Assembly (NCBI GenBank): GCA_027704905.1 | Contig: CM050999.1 | Coordinates: 4,883,951-4,947,950, forward strand | Source: Muraenolepis orangiensis | Taxonomy: Eukaryota > Chordata > Actinopteri > Gadiformes > Muraenolepididae | DNA length: 64,000 bases | Direction: 5' to 3' | Part shown: positions 11,816 through 22,500 of the stretch, one piece after another | Position numbering within the stretch: position 1 is the stretch's first letter | Layout: each line of letters opens with the position of its first letter | Translations under genes and position numbers: made by a program | The notes under the pieces: model-generated | The model's database searches: none | What the model saw: the letters and a program-made list of their open reading frames with translations, nothing else | What the model was told of the DNA's origin: nothing

Positions 11816-12225
11816 ATTCAAATATGTGTTTTTTTGTACACACAGTTTGACATATATATTTGCATAAACACTCCAATTATAAAATAGGTAAATCTAATTA
11901 AAACAAACCAAATGTGACTGAGCAGAAACACAGAAGCACCTGTGTGTGAGAGCTCTGCTCTCAGAGTGTCACTCTTCAGGCCTCTGGACCAACACCTTCT
12001 CGTCCAACAGAGCAATGCTTGGCAATGCGAAGCTGCACTCCACCGTCAGTCTAAGGGAAACAAGTGCAACTGACTGTTGGTACTATTCCAAGACCGAGTC
12101 AGACACGGGAGCTTGTCTAATTCTAGAGCCTCTCTCTCTTCTTGCCCCGACGTTGATCCAATAGATAACGCTGTTATTTGTCACCTGAATGTCTGAAATG
12201 TTCAATGTTTATTTTGCATTGCATT

Positions 12226-12380
12226 ACATTACAGTCATTTAGCAGACGCTTTTATCCAAAGCGACTTACAATAGTGCGTTCAACAAAGGAAGGTGAGAGA
12301 ACAACTCGTCACCAGAAGTCACAAGTGCAATTATTCATTCCTAACAAGTCTCCAAGAACTGAACCGGTGCTCAGGTAAAG
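12226..12380 (+). mobile_element. SINE-like dispersed element, copy 1
   Basis: Holds CATTTAGCAGACGCTTTTAT and CCAAAGCGACTTACAAT, a core common in teleost genomes, then AACAAGTCTCCAAGAACTGA and a CCGGTGCTCAGGTAA end. Related copies on the opposite strand are at 45515-45665 and 55368-55490, and a core-only copy is at 28010-28080. Family not assigned. Confidence 0.65.
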
Positions 12381-12522
12381 AAATACAATAAATTAAGGTA
12401 GAAGTACAGTAAGGTCAATTATTATTTTAATCGAGTGCACGGACTGAGTGCCGCATTCGGTGAAGGGAAAGCTGAAGGTGAGTGAGTGTGAGGATCTCGT
12501 TGTGGGTTGACACTCCAGGCCT

Positions 12523-12908
12523 GAGGCCACTGTGGCCTAAGGGGGTCCGGATGGCCTCCAGGTCCAAAGGGGGCGCTGTGGCCTGAGGGGGTCCGGGTGG
12601 CCTCCAGGTCCAAAGGGGGCGCTGTGGCCTGAGGGGGTCCGGATGACCTCCAGGTCCATAGGGGGCGCTGTGGCCTGAGGGGGTCCGGGTTGCCTCCAGG
12701 TCCAAAGGGGGCACTGTGGCCTGAGGGGGTCCGGATGGCCTCAAGGTCCAAAGGGGGCGCTGTGGCCTGAGGGGGTCCGGATGGCCTCCAGGTCCAAAGG
12801 GGGCGCTGTGGCCTGAGGGGGTCTGGATGGCCTCCAGGTCCAAAGGGGGCGCTGTGGCCTGAGGGGGTCTTGATGGCCTCCAGGTCCAAAGGGGGCGCTG
12901 TGGCGTCC
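12523..12908. repeat. 46-bp minisatellite, eight copies, inside ZP-like coding sequence
   Basis: Eight units that start GGGGGTCC at 12541, 12587, 12633, 12679, 12725, 12771, 12817 and 12863, plus a partial unit. On the minus strand the unit encodes DLEAIRTPSGHSAPF, the continuation of the ZP-N reading frame. Since 46 is not a multiple of three, each copy shifts the frame. Confidence 0.93.
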
Positions 12909-13182
12909 CGTTCAATCACGACGTTGAACCCCTTGTTGTTGCTGCACTGCTCGGTTATTATTAATCGTCGCGACATCGGAAGCGCATCGGGGGTTTGTAA
13001 TAGTGCTTCTTCTGTGGGACACAATCAACTAAAATAGTTCTTATAGTCCCATCAAACGCGATGCCACAGCATCTTCTTTGGAACCTCTCGGAACCTCTCG
13101 GGACCTCTCGGAACCTCTCGGGTCCGTTGGGCACGTGACGGGTTATAGTGCGACGACAACACTCAAAGTGGTGACACGTTGC

Positions 13183-13250
13183 TGAAAGATTAGATTAGAT
13201 TCTAATATATTGTCAGTGTACAGCACAAGTACAGCACAGCGAAATAAACT
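13183..13250 (-). mobile_element. LINE 3' tail, family B, short copy
   Basis: Reverse complement of the family B tail: TTAGATTAGATTCTAATATA followed by TTGTCAGTGTACAGCACAAG. Confidence 0.55.
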
Positions 13251-13289
13251 AAAAGGAAAGATCAACAGGGGTTTGGCAGATATACGACA

Positions 13290-13303
13290 CACACACAGAC
13301 GCA

Positions 13304-13375
<72 letters not shown>
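13290..13375. repeat. (CA)n microsatellite
   Basis: About 85 bp of nearly pure CA dinucleotide. Confidence 0.95.
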
Positions 13376-13379
<4 letters not shown>

Positions 13380-13554
13380 TGAACATTAATCATTGTGGAT
13401 ATTGGACTTCAACATACGGCTTACTTGTCTTGTCACTAAACAGCCATTGTACGAAGCCGTGAGGATGACCAAGTGGTCAGTTTCTTTAAAGTAGTTTAAA
13501 GAAGGGCCATTGGTGAGCGATGAGACGAGAGATGAAGAAGCAAAACACCTGGAA

Positions 13555-14075
13555 TCAAAGATACAATATATGTTTATTGGCCAATTGCAACATTGGAATG
13601 CTTACTCCCATTCCCTCCTGCAGTATACATCTGCAAAACAATACCATCAAAATTATATATACACAATACAAATTTACAAAAAAGTGTGTTGAATGTACAT
13701 GTTTTTAACAAAAAGATTTAAAAGCATGTAAAGTGCCAGTAGTGCAGCAGCATCATGAATACAGTGCAGTACAGTGCAGTAACTGTGATGAATCCAGAAA
13801 GTCCAGCAAAGTATGATAGTGTAATGTTAATGACATGTTATGATAGTGTAATGTTAATGACATGTTATGAAAGTGTAATGTTAATGACATGTTATGATAG
13901 TGTAATGTTAATGACATGTTATGAAAGTGTAATGTTAATGACATGTTATGATAGTGTCATGTTAATGACATGTTATGATAGTGTAATGTTAATGACATGT
14001 TATGATAGTGTAATGTTAATGACATGTTATGATAGTGTAATGTTAATGACATGTTATGAAAGTGACCGCACTCCT
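13555..14075 (-). mobile_element. LINE family A 3' UTR with internal minisatellite
   Basis: Family A tail on the minus strand (ends TTGCAATTGGCCAATAAAC in element sense) and the TAGTGCAGCAGCATCATGAA block found also at 14680, 39485 and 48070. Its inner part has expanded into the 27-bp array at 13814-14065. The other copies contain that segment once. Confidence 0.75.
13814..14065. repeat. 27-bp minisatellite from LINE 3' UTR, about nine copies
   Basis: Units of TGATAGTGTAATGTTAATGA plus CATGTTA, period exactly 27. The LINE copy at 39550-39590 holds a single unit, which shows the array arose from element sequence. Confidence 0.93.
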
Positions 14076-14589
14076 AGCAGTTCAGTAGGTCTGTCTGCCT
14101 GTGGATAAATAGACCAAATTAGACAATATCATCTTAGGCTTACCTTAAACATAAATGGCAAAGGGGAGATTTTCAACTTGGTGTTTCGAGATATAAAGAG
14201 ACATGAAGTCTTCCTGGCAACGTGTCGTATAATCCACCATTTGGAATGTGTTCGAAGAGCAACACACTTTGCATTTCCAGACAAACAGTGAGAATGTGAT
14301 AACTTTCCACAGGGTTATGTCGTGGATACAGGTCATCACGTGTAGCTATAGCTCAGCCTTGTTGAGGAAAAAAAACCAACCAGATGTTTCTTATTGACTC
14401 TCATGCTAAGCTAACTCCCAACAGAACCCAATAGGAAATGTGGTATTCTATTTTCCCGTATTGATCACATATAATATAACAATAACAACTGCAGTCCAAG
14501 GTATAACAAATACAAATAATAAATAATGTTTCAGTCACAGAAGGTTGAGTTTATGTCAATTAGGTTGACTATAATATTGTTTGGTCAGG

Positions 14590-15250
14590 GCTTGATCTAA
14601 AAAAAACTACCATAAAAATTGTATAAACCAAAAAAGAAATGTGTTTTTTTACAAAAATCTTAAAAAGCATTTAAAGTGCCAGTAGTGCAGCAGCATCATG
14701 AATTCAGTGCAGTACAGTGCAGTAACTGTGATGAGTCCAGAAAGTCCTACAGATCTCCTCAATGCATGGAAGTGCACACCCGATGATCTTCTCTGCCGTC
14801 CTCACGACCCTCTGGATGTCTTTCTTGTCCCGTTCAGTGGTGTTGCCGTACCACACGGTGACCCCACCCGTCAGGACGCTCTCTACGGGGCCACAGTAGA
14901 AGTTCACTAGCCACCTCTGGCCTATACCGCTTTTTCTGAGGCACCGCAGAGCATAGAGGCGCTGGTGGGCCTTCTTCAGCATGACCTCCGTGTTGCGGGT
15001 CCACGCCAGGTCGATGGAGATCTGTAGCCCAATGAAACGGAAGCAGCTGACGACTTTCACCGGTGTCCCGTCCAGGCTGATGGTGGAGTGGGGGCCCCGT
15101 CCAGGCTGATGGTGGAGTGGGGGCCCCGTCCAGGCTGATGGTGGAGTGGGGGCCCCGTCCAGGCTGATGGTGGAGTGGGGGCCCCGGTGGCTCCTGAGGT
15201 CCACGATGAGCTCCTTGGTCTTGCTGACATTCAAACATACATCTATCACA
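14590..15250 (-). mobile_element. LINE family A, reverse-transcriptase C-terminal fragment
   Basis: The minus frame 15249-14704 encodes VSKTKELIVDLRSHRG, HQRLYALRCLRKSGIGQRWL, FYCGPVESVLTGGVTVWYGN and RVVRTAEKIIG, the region after the reverse transcriptase palm of CR1/L2/Rex-like fish LINEs. It is 5'-truncated. A four-copy 29-bp repeat breaks the STISLDG segment. Confidence 0.78.
15069..15186. repeat. 29-bp repeat inside LINE coding sequence, four copies
   Basis: GTCCAGGCTGATGGTGGAGT plus GGGGGCCCC, starting at 15070, 15099, 15128 and 15157. The sister LINE at 48635-48670 has one copy. Confidence 0.92.
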
Positions 15251-16385
15251 TATCTGGAGAAGGTGAATTAGGAGACATAAACAAACGTCAAATACTTAGT
15301 TACGTATTTCAGTCCACTTTTTTCATTATTTGTTTCAATAATTCATTGTTTATACTTAAAAATAACAAAGCCAGCAATAAAACACACATTTTTGATGATT
15401 TATTGAGTTGGCTGTGAGACAGCCATTAAAGCAAAAATGAATACAATTTTAACACTGATAATAAACAAATAAGATACAGACTGACTTACTCTGTTCAGCT
15501 TATTTATCCAAATAAGAAACAAATAACATTTCATACAAATATTACACTATTCAGTGAGGACTATGTTATGTATTTTCTGAAGCAACTGCCTCACTTCCCT
15601 CTGCATGGTTTATCTTTTGGATCATCTTTTGGCAGATTATCGGAATCTTCATACTGTAAAATGATATAGGCCTAATTATGAGTCAAATAAATATAATAAT
15701 GAAAACAGAGATTATGTTGAAAGAATACAAAGAATGTACAGATAACATTGATATAAGGCATCTGATTCAAATGACCGTAAACATGTCTAACATGTCTCGT
15801 CTAACAACCAAACCCTTTCACAGGTTTTACAACTTTCCACTGTCTTTGCTTCGGTTCTAGATTGTAGGCCTACACACATGTCCATTGTCTATTTCCTATT
15901 TGGCTGCTATTTCACATTTCTACAAAGGGCCAGTCGATTTTGACACAATCTCTGTGGCAATAAATAAATTAAAAACACAATAATGATAATGGGTGATATG
16001 ATGTTGTAACATACAGTTTCTAAGAAACGGAAGAAGTCACGTGATGCATGCATGACAACCGCAGACACAAAAGCAGACTGAAGGCTGTGTTTCGTGTGTG
16101 GTTAGTCTCATATGCAGCATGGGAAACGTATGCTTGGTTTCACCCACCACGACGCTTCAGTATAGTTATAGTCTCCTGTCTGTCTGTCTGTCTGTCTGTC
16201 TGTCTTTCTCTTTAATAAGAATAATACAATAATGAAATAGTTAAGCATATGCATAAATTATAATAATAACAACTAGAGATAATAATAAAGTATAAATATA
16301 TATAGATATATACATATAGTAGAAATAATTGGAGGTAGAGAAAGGTCATCTTAACTTGAATGGGGAAACTTGCACCGCTAAAACA
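15251..16385. other. AT-rich intergenic stretch
   Basis: No gene seen. It holds a short (TGTC)n at about 16176-16205 and ends just before a (GT)n tract at 16399-16432. Confidence 0.5.
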
Positions 16386-16398
16386 CACATTTAGCTTG

Positions 16399-16434
<36 letters not shown>

Positions 16435-16639
16435 ACCTCGGTGCACCATTTCTTTATTCTTTATTTCTTTATTTCATGTGAAGCATATGTACATGTGGCC
16501 CTAGGCCGCATGGATAGAGCTGTAGAACAAATCAAAAGCAGTTACACATCAGAATACACTCTGGTGTGAAAGCCAGGTGTCTGTGGTTTCCTGTTGGCAC
16601 GTCAGTGCCAGAGCAGCTTTTACTTGAACTGAAATCAAT

Positions 16640-16881
16640 TTTCTATCTTGCCTCCCCTCCCCTCCTCTCTCCTCCCCCCTCTCCCCCTCTCCCCTCTCCT
16701 CTCCTCTCCCCTCCCCTCCTCTCTCTCCCCTCTCCCCCTCTCCCCTCCCCCCCCTCTCTCCTCTCCTCTCCTCTCCTCTCCTCTCCTCTCCTCTCCTCTC
16801 CTCTCCCCTCCTCTCCTCTCCTCTCCCCCTCCCCTCTCTCCCCTCCCCTCCCTCCCCTCCCCTCCCCTCCCCTCCCCTCCT
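16640..16881. repeat. Polypyrimidine (CCCTCT)n tract
   Basis: About 240 bp of almost pure C/T on the plus strand, 140 bp upstream of the integrin start codon. Such tracts can form triplex DNA; any role here is conjecture. Confidence 0.9.
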
Positions 16882-17018
16882 CTCACTTCACTCAGAGGTT
16901 TTGTTTGTGTTCAGGGTGGAAACCGAAGGGTTAAGACGTGTTGGGTTTTCCTGTATGGCCTGTATTGGAGAAGGATATAATTGGATCGTTTTTCTTTCTC
17001 CCTTTTAGAATAGAAAGG

Positions 17019-18772
17019 ATGTTGTGGGCACCCGTTTTGTTATTGGCTGGTAAGTATTCGTCGATGCAAAAAAAAAATGTAATTACTCAAATGCCTCGAG
17101 GATAATTTACATGGTTGTACACGATCGTAGTTCTACGGACTTCTGAAGGCTTCAACATCTATGAGAAACCAGTGAAGAGCTTCCAAGAGGCCAACGATGT
17201 CCTGTTTGGACAAACGGTGGTTCAGTCCAGAGATGGGTGAGTGCAGGGGCGTCGCAACGGGGTAGACAAAGTAGGCAATTCCCTGGGGGCCCCAGGGAAT
17301 TGCCTACTTTGCCTACTTAGCCCCGAGGACGACAGATTATATTCATCCACAGCGACGACAATTTTGCGAGAAATTAAATTCCCCCTTAAATGCTATATCG
17401 GCCATGTACGGCAACGACGACGCCCCCATGTCCATTTTGCCTAGGGCCCCTAGGCAAAGTCCTTAGGCAGAGTCCCTAGAAACGCTCCTGGGTGAGTGTG
17501 CACCCTTTATAGACTGCTGGGAATTATTAGATTAGATTAGATTCTAATGTATTGTCAGTGTACAGCACAAGTACATCGAAAGGAATTTGGTACCTAACCA
17601 GAGTGCAAATGTTGCAGTAAAGTGCCTGGTAATATATAATGTCCAGTTGTTGAATAATATGTAAAAACAGTCCACTAAAAAATATATATATATGTGTATA
17701 CATACAAGGTAAGTATAAGGTAAGTATAAACAGGGGTATGCAGTTGTATCAAAAGATAAATATATATAAATGTATGTACAGCAGGTAGTAAGCAGGGATG
17801 TGTAGTAATCAGTAGTTGACGATTTATATATATATATATATATACGGTCAGTACAGTAAAACATTGACATGACTATCACAATAAATGTAAACTATAAATA
17901 TGTGAACTATTTCTTCTTGCTTTCTTATTCATGACTTTACTTTTCGATTCTAGAGTCCTGATTCCATCTCCAAACTCCAACGTGTTATTTAGCTGCACTT
18001 TGAAGGACAACAAATGTGCAAAACGTTCAGGTGAAAGAACAAAAACACGTGACCATAGCTTCCAGTCGATGTGGTAATGCTGGTCCACTTCACTCACCCC
18101 ACATGTGAACCAACGGGCTTGTTTTACAGAGGTCGAGGACAGGAAGGGAACCAAGCCTATCGTTTCAGTGGCAAACCTCATGACTGACAGCAGCGAGAAG
18201 TCAATGGTAATATACATGTAGACCTTTTGAACCAAATGTGGTGTTCTCTGTACACCTGACTTACAGAACCCGCCTTTGAAATATCCTCCATAATACACTT
18301 GATTCATTTGATTCCATCTATTTTGCGACATTCTTTTTTAAAAATCTCTGATTTCAATTAGTATTTTCTTTCAATTCTAAAGCAAGTGAATAAATAAATA
18401 TAAACATTGCATTAGAATACACATGTGCACATTTGACATGTTTGACTAAACAAAGTACCAGATAACCGTCAGACCAGCAGTTTGATCGCATGCAACACTT
18501 CTAGGTAGTTCCCTATTATAAGTTACGCTGCATGACTTTACGTGACTACAAATATATAAAAAAAATCTCCAGTTGCCCACTTCCTTTTCCAAAAAATACT
18601 AAATGAAAGGACTGTTTATCCTAAATGATAATATAATAAATGATAAATAATAATGACAATATTATGTCATTTAAAGTCATTCCGTATGACTTCATTACAT
18701 ATAAGGCCAGCAACAGAAAAAGCCAGGCCTTCTGGCAATCTCTCACGTGTGGAACTGAATTGTGTCACACAA

Positions 18773-18822
<50 letters not shown>

Positions 18823-19183
18823 TTATAAGGATTTATGTTACATTTCTATATGCAGACACACCTTTTAGATTCGCCAATGTATTTGACAAGCAAATCAAGC
18901 CCCATCTCCAGAGACTTGATTGAGTTGAGATCAGGCCCATAATGAGTGTCTCTGGTGGCCCCTGGCAGGTGTGTCAGCAGCGCAGGGTCTATCGCAACCC
19001 CAACGAATACCTCAACGCCGTATGCGTCCTCTGGCCCGCCGGGGGGGACGTGCTTCCCGCTGAGCTGGGTAGGGAGCCAGCAACACTAATGAACAGGCAT
19101 GATCTAATTAATACCTTCATAAGTCAATTGAGACGAATTGCTAACAGTATCCCTCCTCTCAACAAGAACAAATCAAAGGCAGC

Positions 19184-19257
<74 letters not shown>

Positions 19258-19511
19258 CCACCATAACAATAATGAAGATGAAGATGAAGAAGATGGTATG
19301 TAATCCAATCGACACCAATATGTTATTAGTTGCTGAGTTAAAGATAACTCAGGGGGCCACTGGCCCCCACGCAGATTGAAAATCACAGGCGAGTGGAAGT
19401 CCGTTATAGCAAAACAAGGACATCTAGTGGCGAAAAGTGGAAGCGCAGAAGTGAAGACTACCCAAACTAGCATTGATTAATCATGATTGGTTATATATTG
19501 ATGACGATCTC

Positions 19512-19580
<69 letters not shown>

Positions 19581-22500
19581 GCAGGCCCTGGTACAGAGAT
19601 TGGCTTTGTGCTCGATGGATCTGGTAGTATTTCAGCATCTGATTTCACAATTGCTAAAAACTTTATCCACACTGTGATGACCAACGTATGGAAGAAATGC
19701 TTTAATGTAAGTACAAACCCCTGTATATTAGAGTTGATTCATGGGTCTTTGATATGCAACTGTCACATCAACAACTGATTAACAACTGTTAATGCTAAAT
19801 CCTGCTTTATACATTACAGGCTAAAATTTCATATTTCATATAATATTGTGTGTATATATATATATTTATTTATTTACATATGGTTATGTGTATATTATAT
19901 ATAGAGCTACATTTTGCAAATATATCCATACAAGTAATTCTTAAGAAGGGAAGATTAGACATGATTATTGAATTTAGATAAATACAAGAGGCACCATCAT
20001 CGACCCATAGGCCTGTCACCTGCTCCTCACTGGAATTTATTGAGAATAATAAAGTGCATCGAAATGAATAATCCTAATGATGTTTGTAGTGTGACTTCAC
20101 CGTGGTTCAGTACGGAAGCAAAATCAGATCCGAACTGTCACTCACCGAATGCAAGGAGGGAAGCTGGAAGGCTCATGAGAAGGTGAAGAACATCCAACAA
20201 ATTCACAATGCTACAGTAACCGCTTCCGCCATACAGTACTTATTGTAAGTATAATAAATGGGGTGAATATATATACTGAATAATAATAAATACATACAGT
20301 ATATCACCCCATTGTTTTCTTCAAAACAATTGACTAATTGGCCTCATTGCTGTTCATTTTGATAAAGTCTTTCTTTCTTTCTTTCTTTCTTTCAGAAATT
20401 ACAGCTTTTCTTCAGAGAATGGGTCAAACCCAGATGCCAAGAAGATGATGATCGTAGTGTCAGATGGGGAAACCTCTCACTGGGATAAAGAAAATATGCG
20501 TACTGCACTGGCAATGCTTCAGGAAAGGAATGTTGGCAGATTCGCTGTTTTTGTAAGTGATCCCTTTTCAAAGATGGGAACGTGCTTCAGATCTGCATCT
20601 TTCACTGACTTTGAACCCTAATGGAAACAAAATAAAAAATAAAACCATCCAATGAATCCAACATTAAATGATATGTGGATATATTTCTTCATACAACCTA
20701 GGTGGGAAATGAGAATACAGAGACGGCAGAAGCGGAAATGCTGGGCATCGCTGGGGATAAGGAAAACCTCATGGTGGTGAATGACTACAACGCCTTGACC
20801 CAAATCCTCTCCAAACTACAAACTAGTATCCTCAGTGGAATAGAAGGTGGGTCAAAGACAGACAGACAGTTCCAGGAAGACATTTAGCTGTCCATCATCC
20901 ATCTATCGTCTACCGCTTATCCGTGGTGAGATCGCGGAGGTAGCAGCTTCAGCAGGGGACCTCTCCCTGGCAACTTTTTAATTTTTTTCTGTTTTGACTG
21001 TTTGCAAGATTACTCAAAAAGTAATGTACAGAATTGGACAACACTTGGTTAGATTCCATCGGGACCAGGGGACAGTTGAGGGGACGTTTTGAGGTGATTG
21101 AGGAGGATTGTGATTATGTGTTTGTCTGACCAGGATTAAACAAGGGTGACGGCTTCCTATTCCAGCTGGCCGAGGCCGGATTCAGCAGCCATGTGGCACC
21201 TGACGTGAGTCCGCCGTTCCATCACGTGCCAATTCTCCGGAGATCCTGATGTCTTTCCGTCTAGAATGTTGTCATATGGAGGGATGGTGGACAGCACCAG
21301 TGAGGGGAACGTGTGTCTGCTCGGTCTCCCTAGGAGTCCCTCCTGTTTGGAGCTGTAGGAGCCTTTGACTGGAGCGGGGGCCTCATCCTCAGGCCTCCTC
21401 AGGCCTCCAAAGCGGTCTTCATGCAGGGAGAATCCAGACAGCGCTTCTCCTATCTAGGTCATATGGATCCATTCTGCTAAACATAGCAGTGTTACAGTGT
21501 GAGTGTGTCTGTAGAGCACTAGACACACAACGTAAAACAAGTGTGTGTTTGCGTGTGTGTGCGCGCGTGGGTGTGTTTCCTACAGGTTACAGTGTGCTGT
21601 CAGTGAAGGGCCCCTCTGAGCTTCTCTACATCTCGGGAGCCCCTCGCTACAACCTGACCGGCGGAGTGTTTGTCTTCGATGCAGCCAATCACAAGCAGCG
21701 TCAGCTCCTGCAGGGCCTACAGGTTGGGCTCGTGTTCATGCACATGTTGGCGTAGCACACGGCATTCCTTTATGTTGTGATGTAACGTCTTCTCCCACAT
21801 CTGCAGTTTGGGTCTTACTTTGGGTCAGTGCTGTGTGCTGTGGACATCCATAACGGGGGAGTGACAGCGCACTACCTGCTAGTGGGGGCGCCCTTCCACT
21901 ACCAGAGGGGAGAGGAGGGCAAAGTGTTTATATACAAGCTGCTCGGAGAGGTAAGCCAATCCAATACCCAACCATAGTTCCACTACACCAAAAAGTCAAT
22001 AGCCAACATTTGCCAACTTGCCAACAGACAGACAGACAAACAGACAGCAGCGAAAATATAACCTCTGGTCCATCTTTGATGGCGGAGGTAAAATGACATA
22101 ACCAAATGTCCTAATGGTGTATGTCCCCTCCTCACCACTAGGGGGTGTTTCAAAAGGAGGACTTTGAGTGGCGAGGCTTGGTGCGGTACGTGTTCGCCAG
22201 GTTCGGCTCGGCCATCGCCAGCGTCGGGGACCTTGACGGAGACGGGATGAACGACGTGGCCGTCGGGGCTCCCCTGGAAGACGACGGCCAATCCGGAGTC
22301 TCTGGAAGCATCTATATCTACAATGGAGCTTCAGGGGGACTACAGCCGGGCCATTCACAGGTAGCGAATCCGTGCGTGTGCGCATCTGTGCGTGTGCGTG
22401 CGTGTGTGTGAATGCCCTTCTCGGTTGCTTTGTAATCAACAAGTAAAGCAGATAATAAACTGCACACGTGTTTCCTGCTACAGAGGATCTCCCCTTCCTC

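Larger units (their letters stand above)
11950..13025 (-). pseudogene. Zona pellucida (ZP)-domain gene remnant
   Basis: On the minus strand 13024-12895 reads as a ZP-N start: LIITEQCSNNKGFNVVIERD followed by ATAPPLDLEAI, the usual Cys-x-FxVVxxRDATxPxLDLxxI pattern of fish egg-coat proteins. After a 46-bp minisatellite the frame LTFSFPFTECGTQSV (12480-12430) gives the conserved ECGT block. Further on (12180-11960) come NSVIYWINVG and RLTVECSFALPSI, like the later ZP-N/linker part. A TAG lies inside the last segment, a SINE-like element interrupts it, and the 46-bp unit breaks the frame. I read this as a decayed gene. ZP proteins form the egg envelope. The assignment rests on motif recall. Confidence 0.5.

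Noticed and set aside
13290..13375. Possible CRISPR-like arrays among the many tandem repeats
   Set aside because: Units are contiguous with no unique spacers, and the genome is a vertebrate's.
16566..16980. Pro/Ser-Leu rich frame at the C/T tract
   Set aside because: Low-complexity artefact, with no splice-consistent link to the integrin gene.
18942..19379. Single 145-residue frame with polythreonine across integrin exons 5-6
   Set aside because: Phase with exon 7 requires splicing out 19069-19166 and reading the repeat as Asn followed by an acidic run, as in alpha-E.
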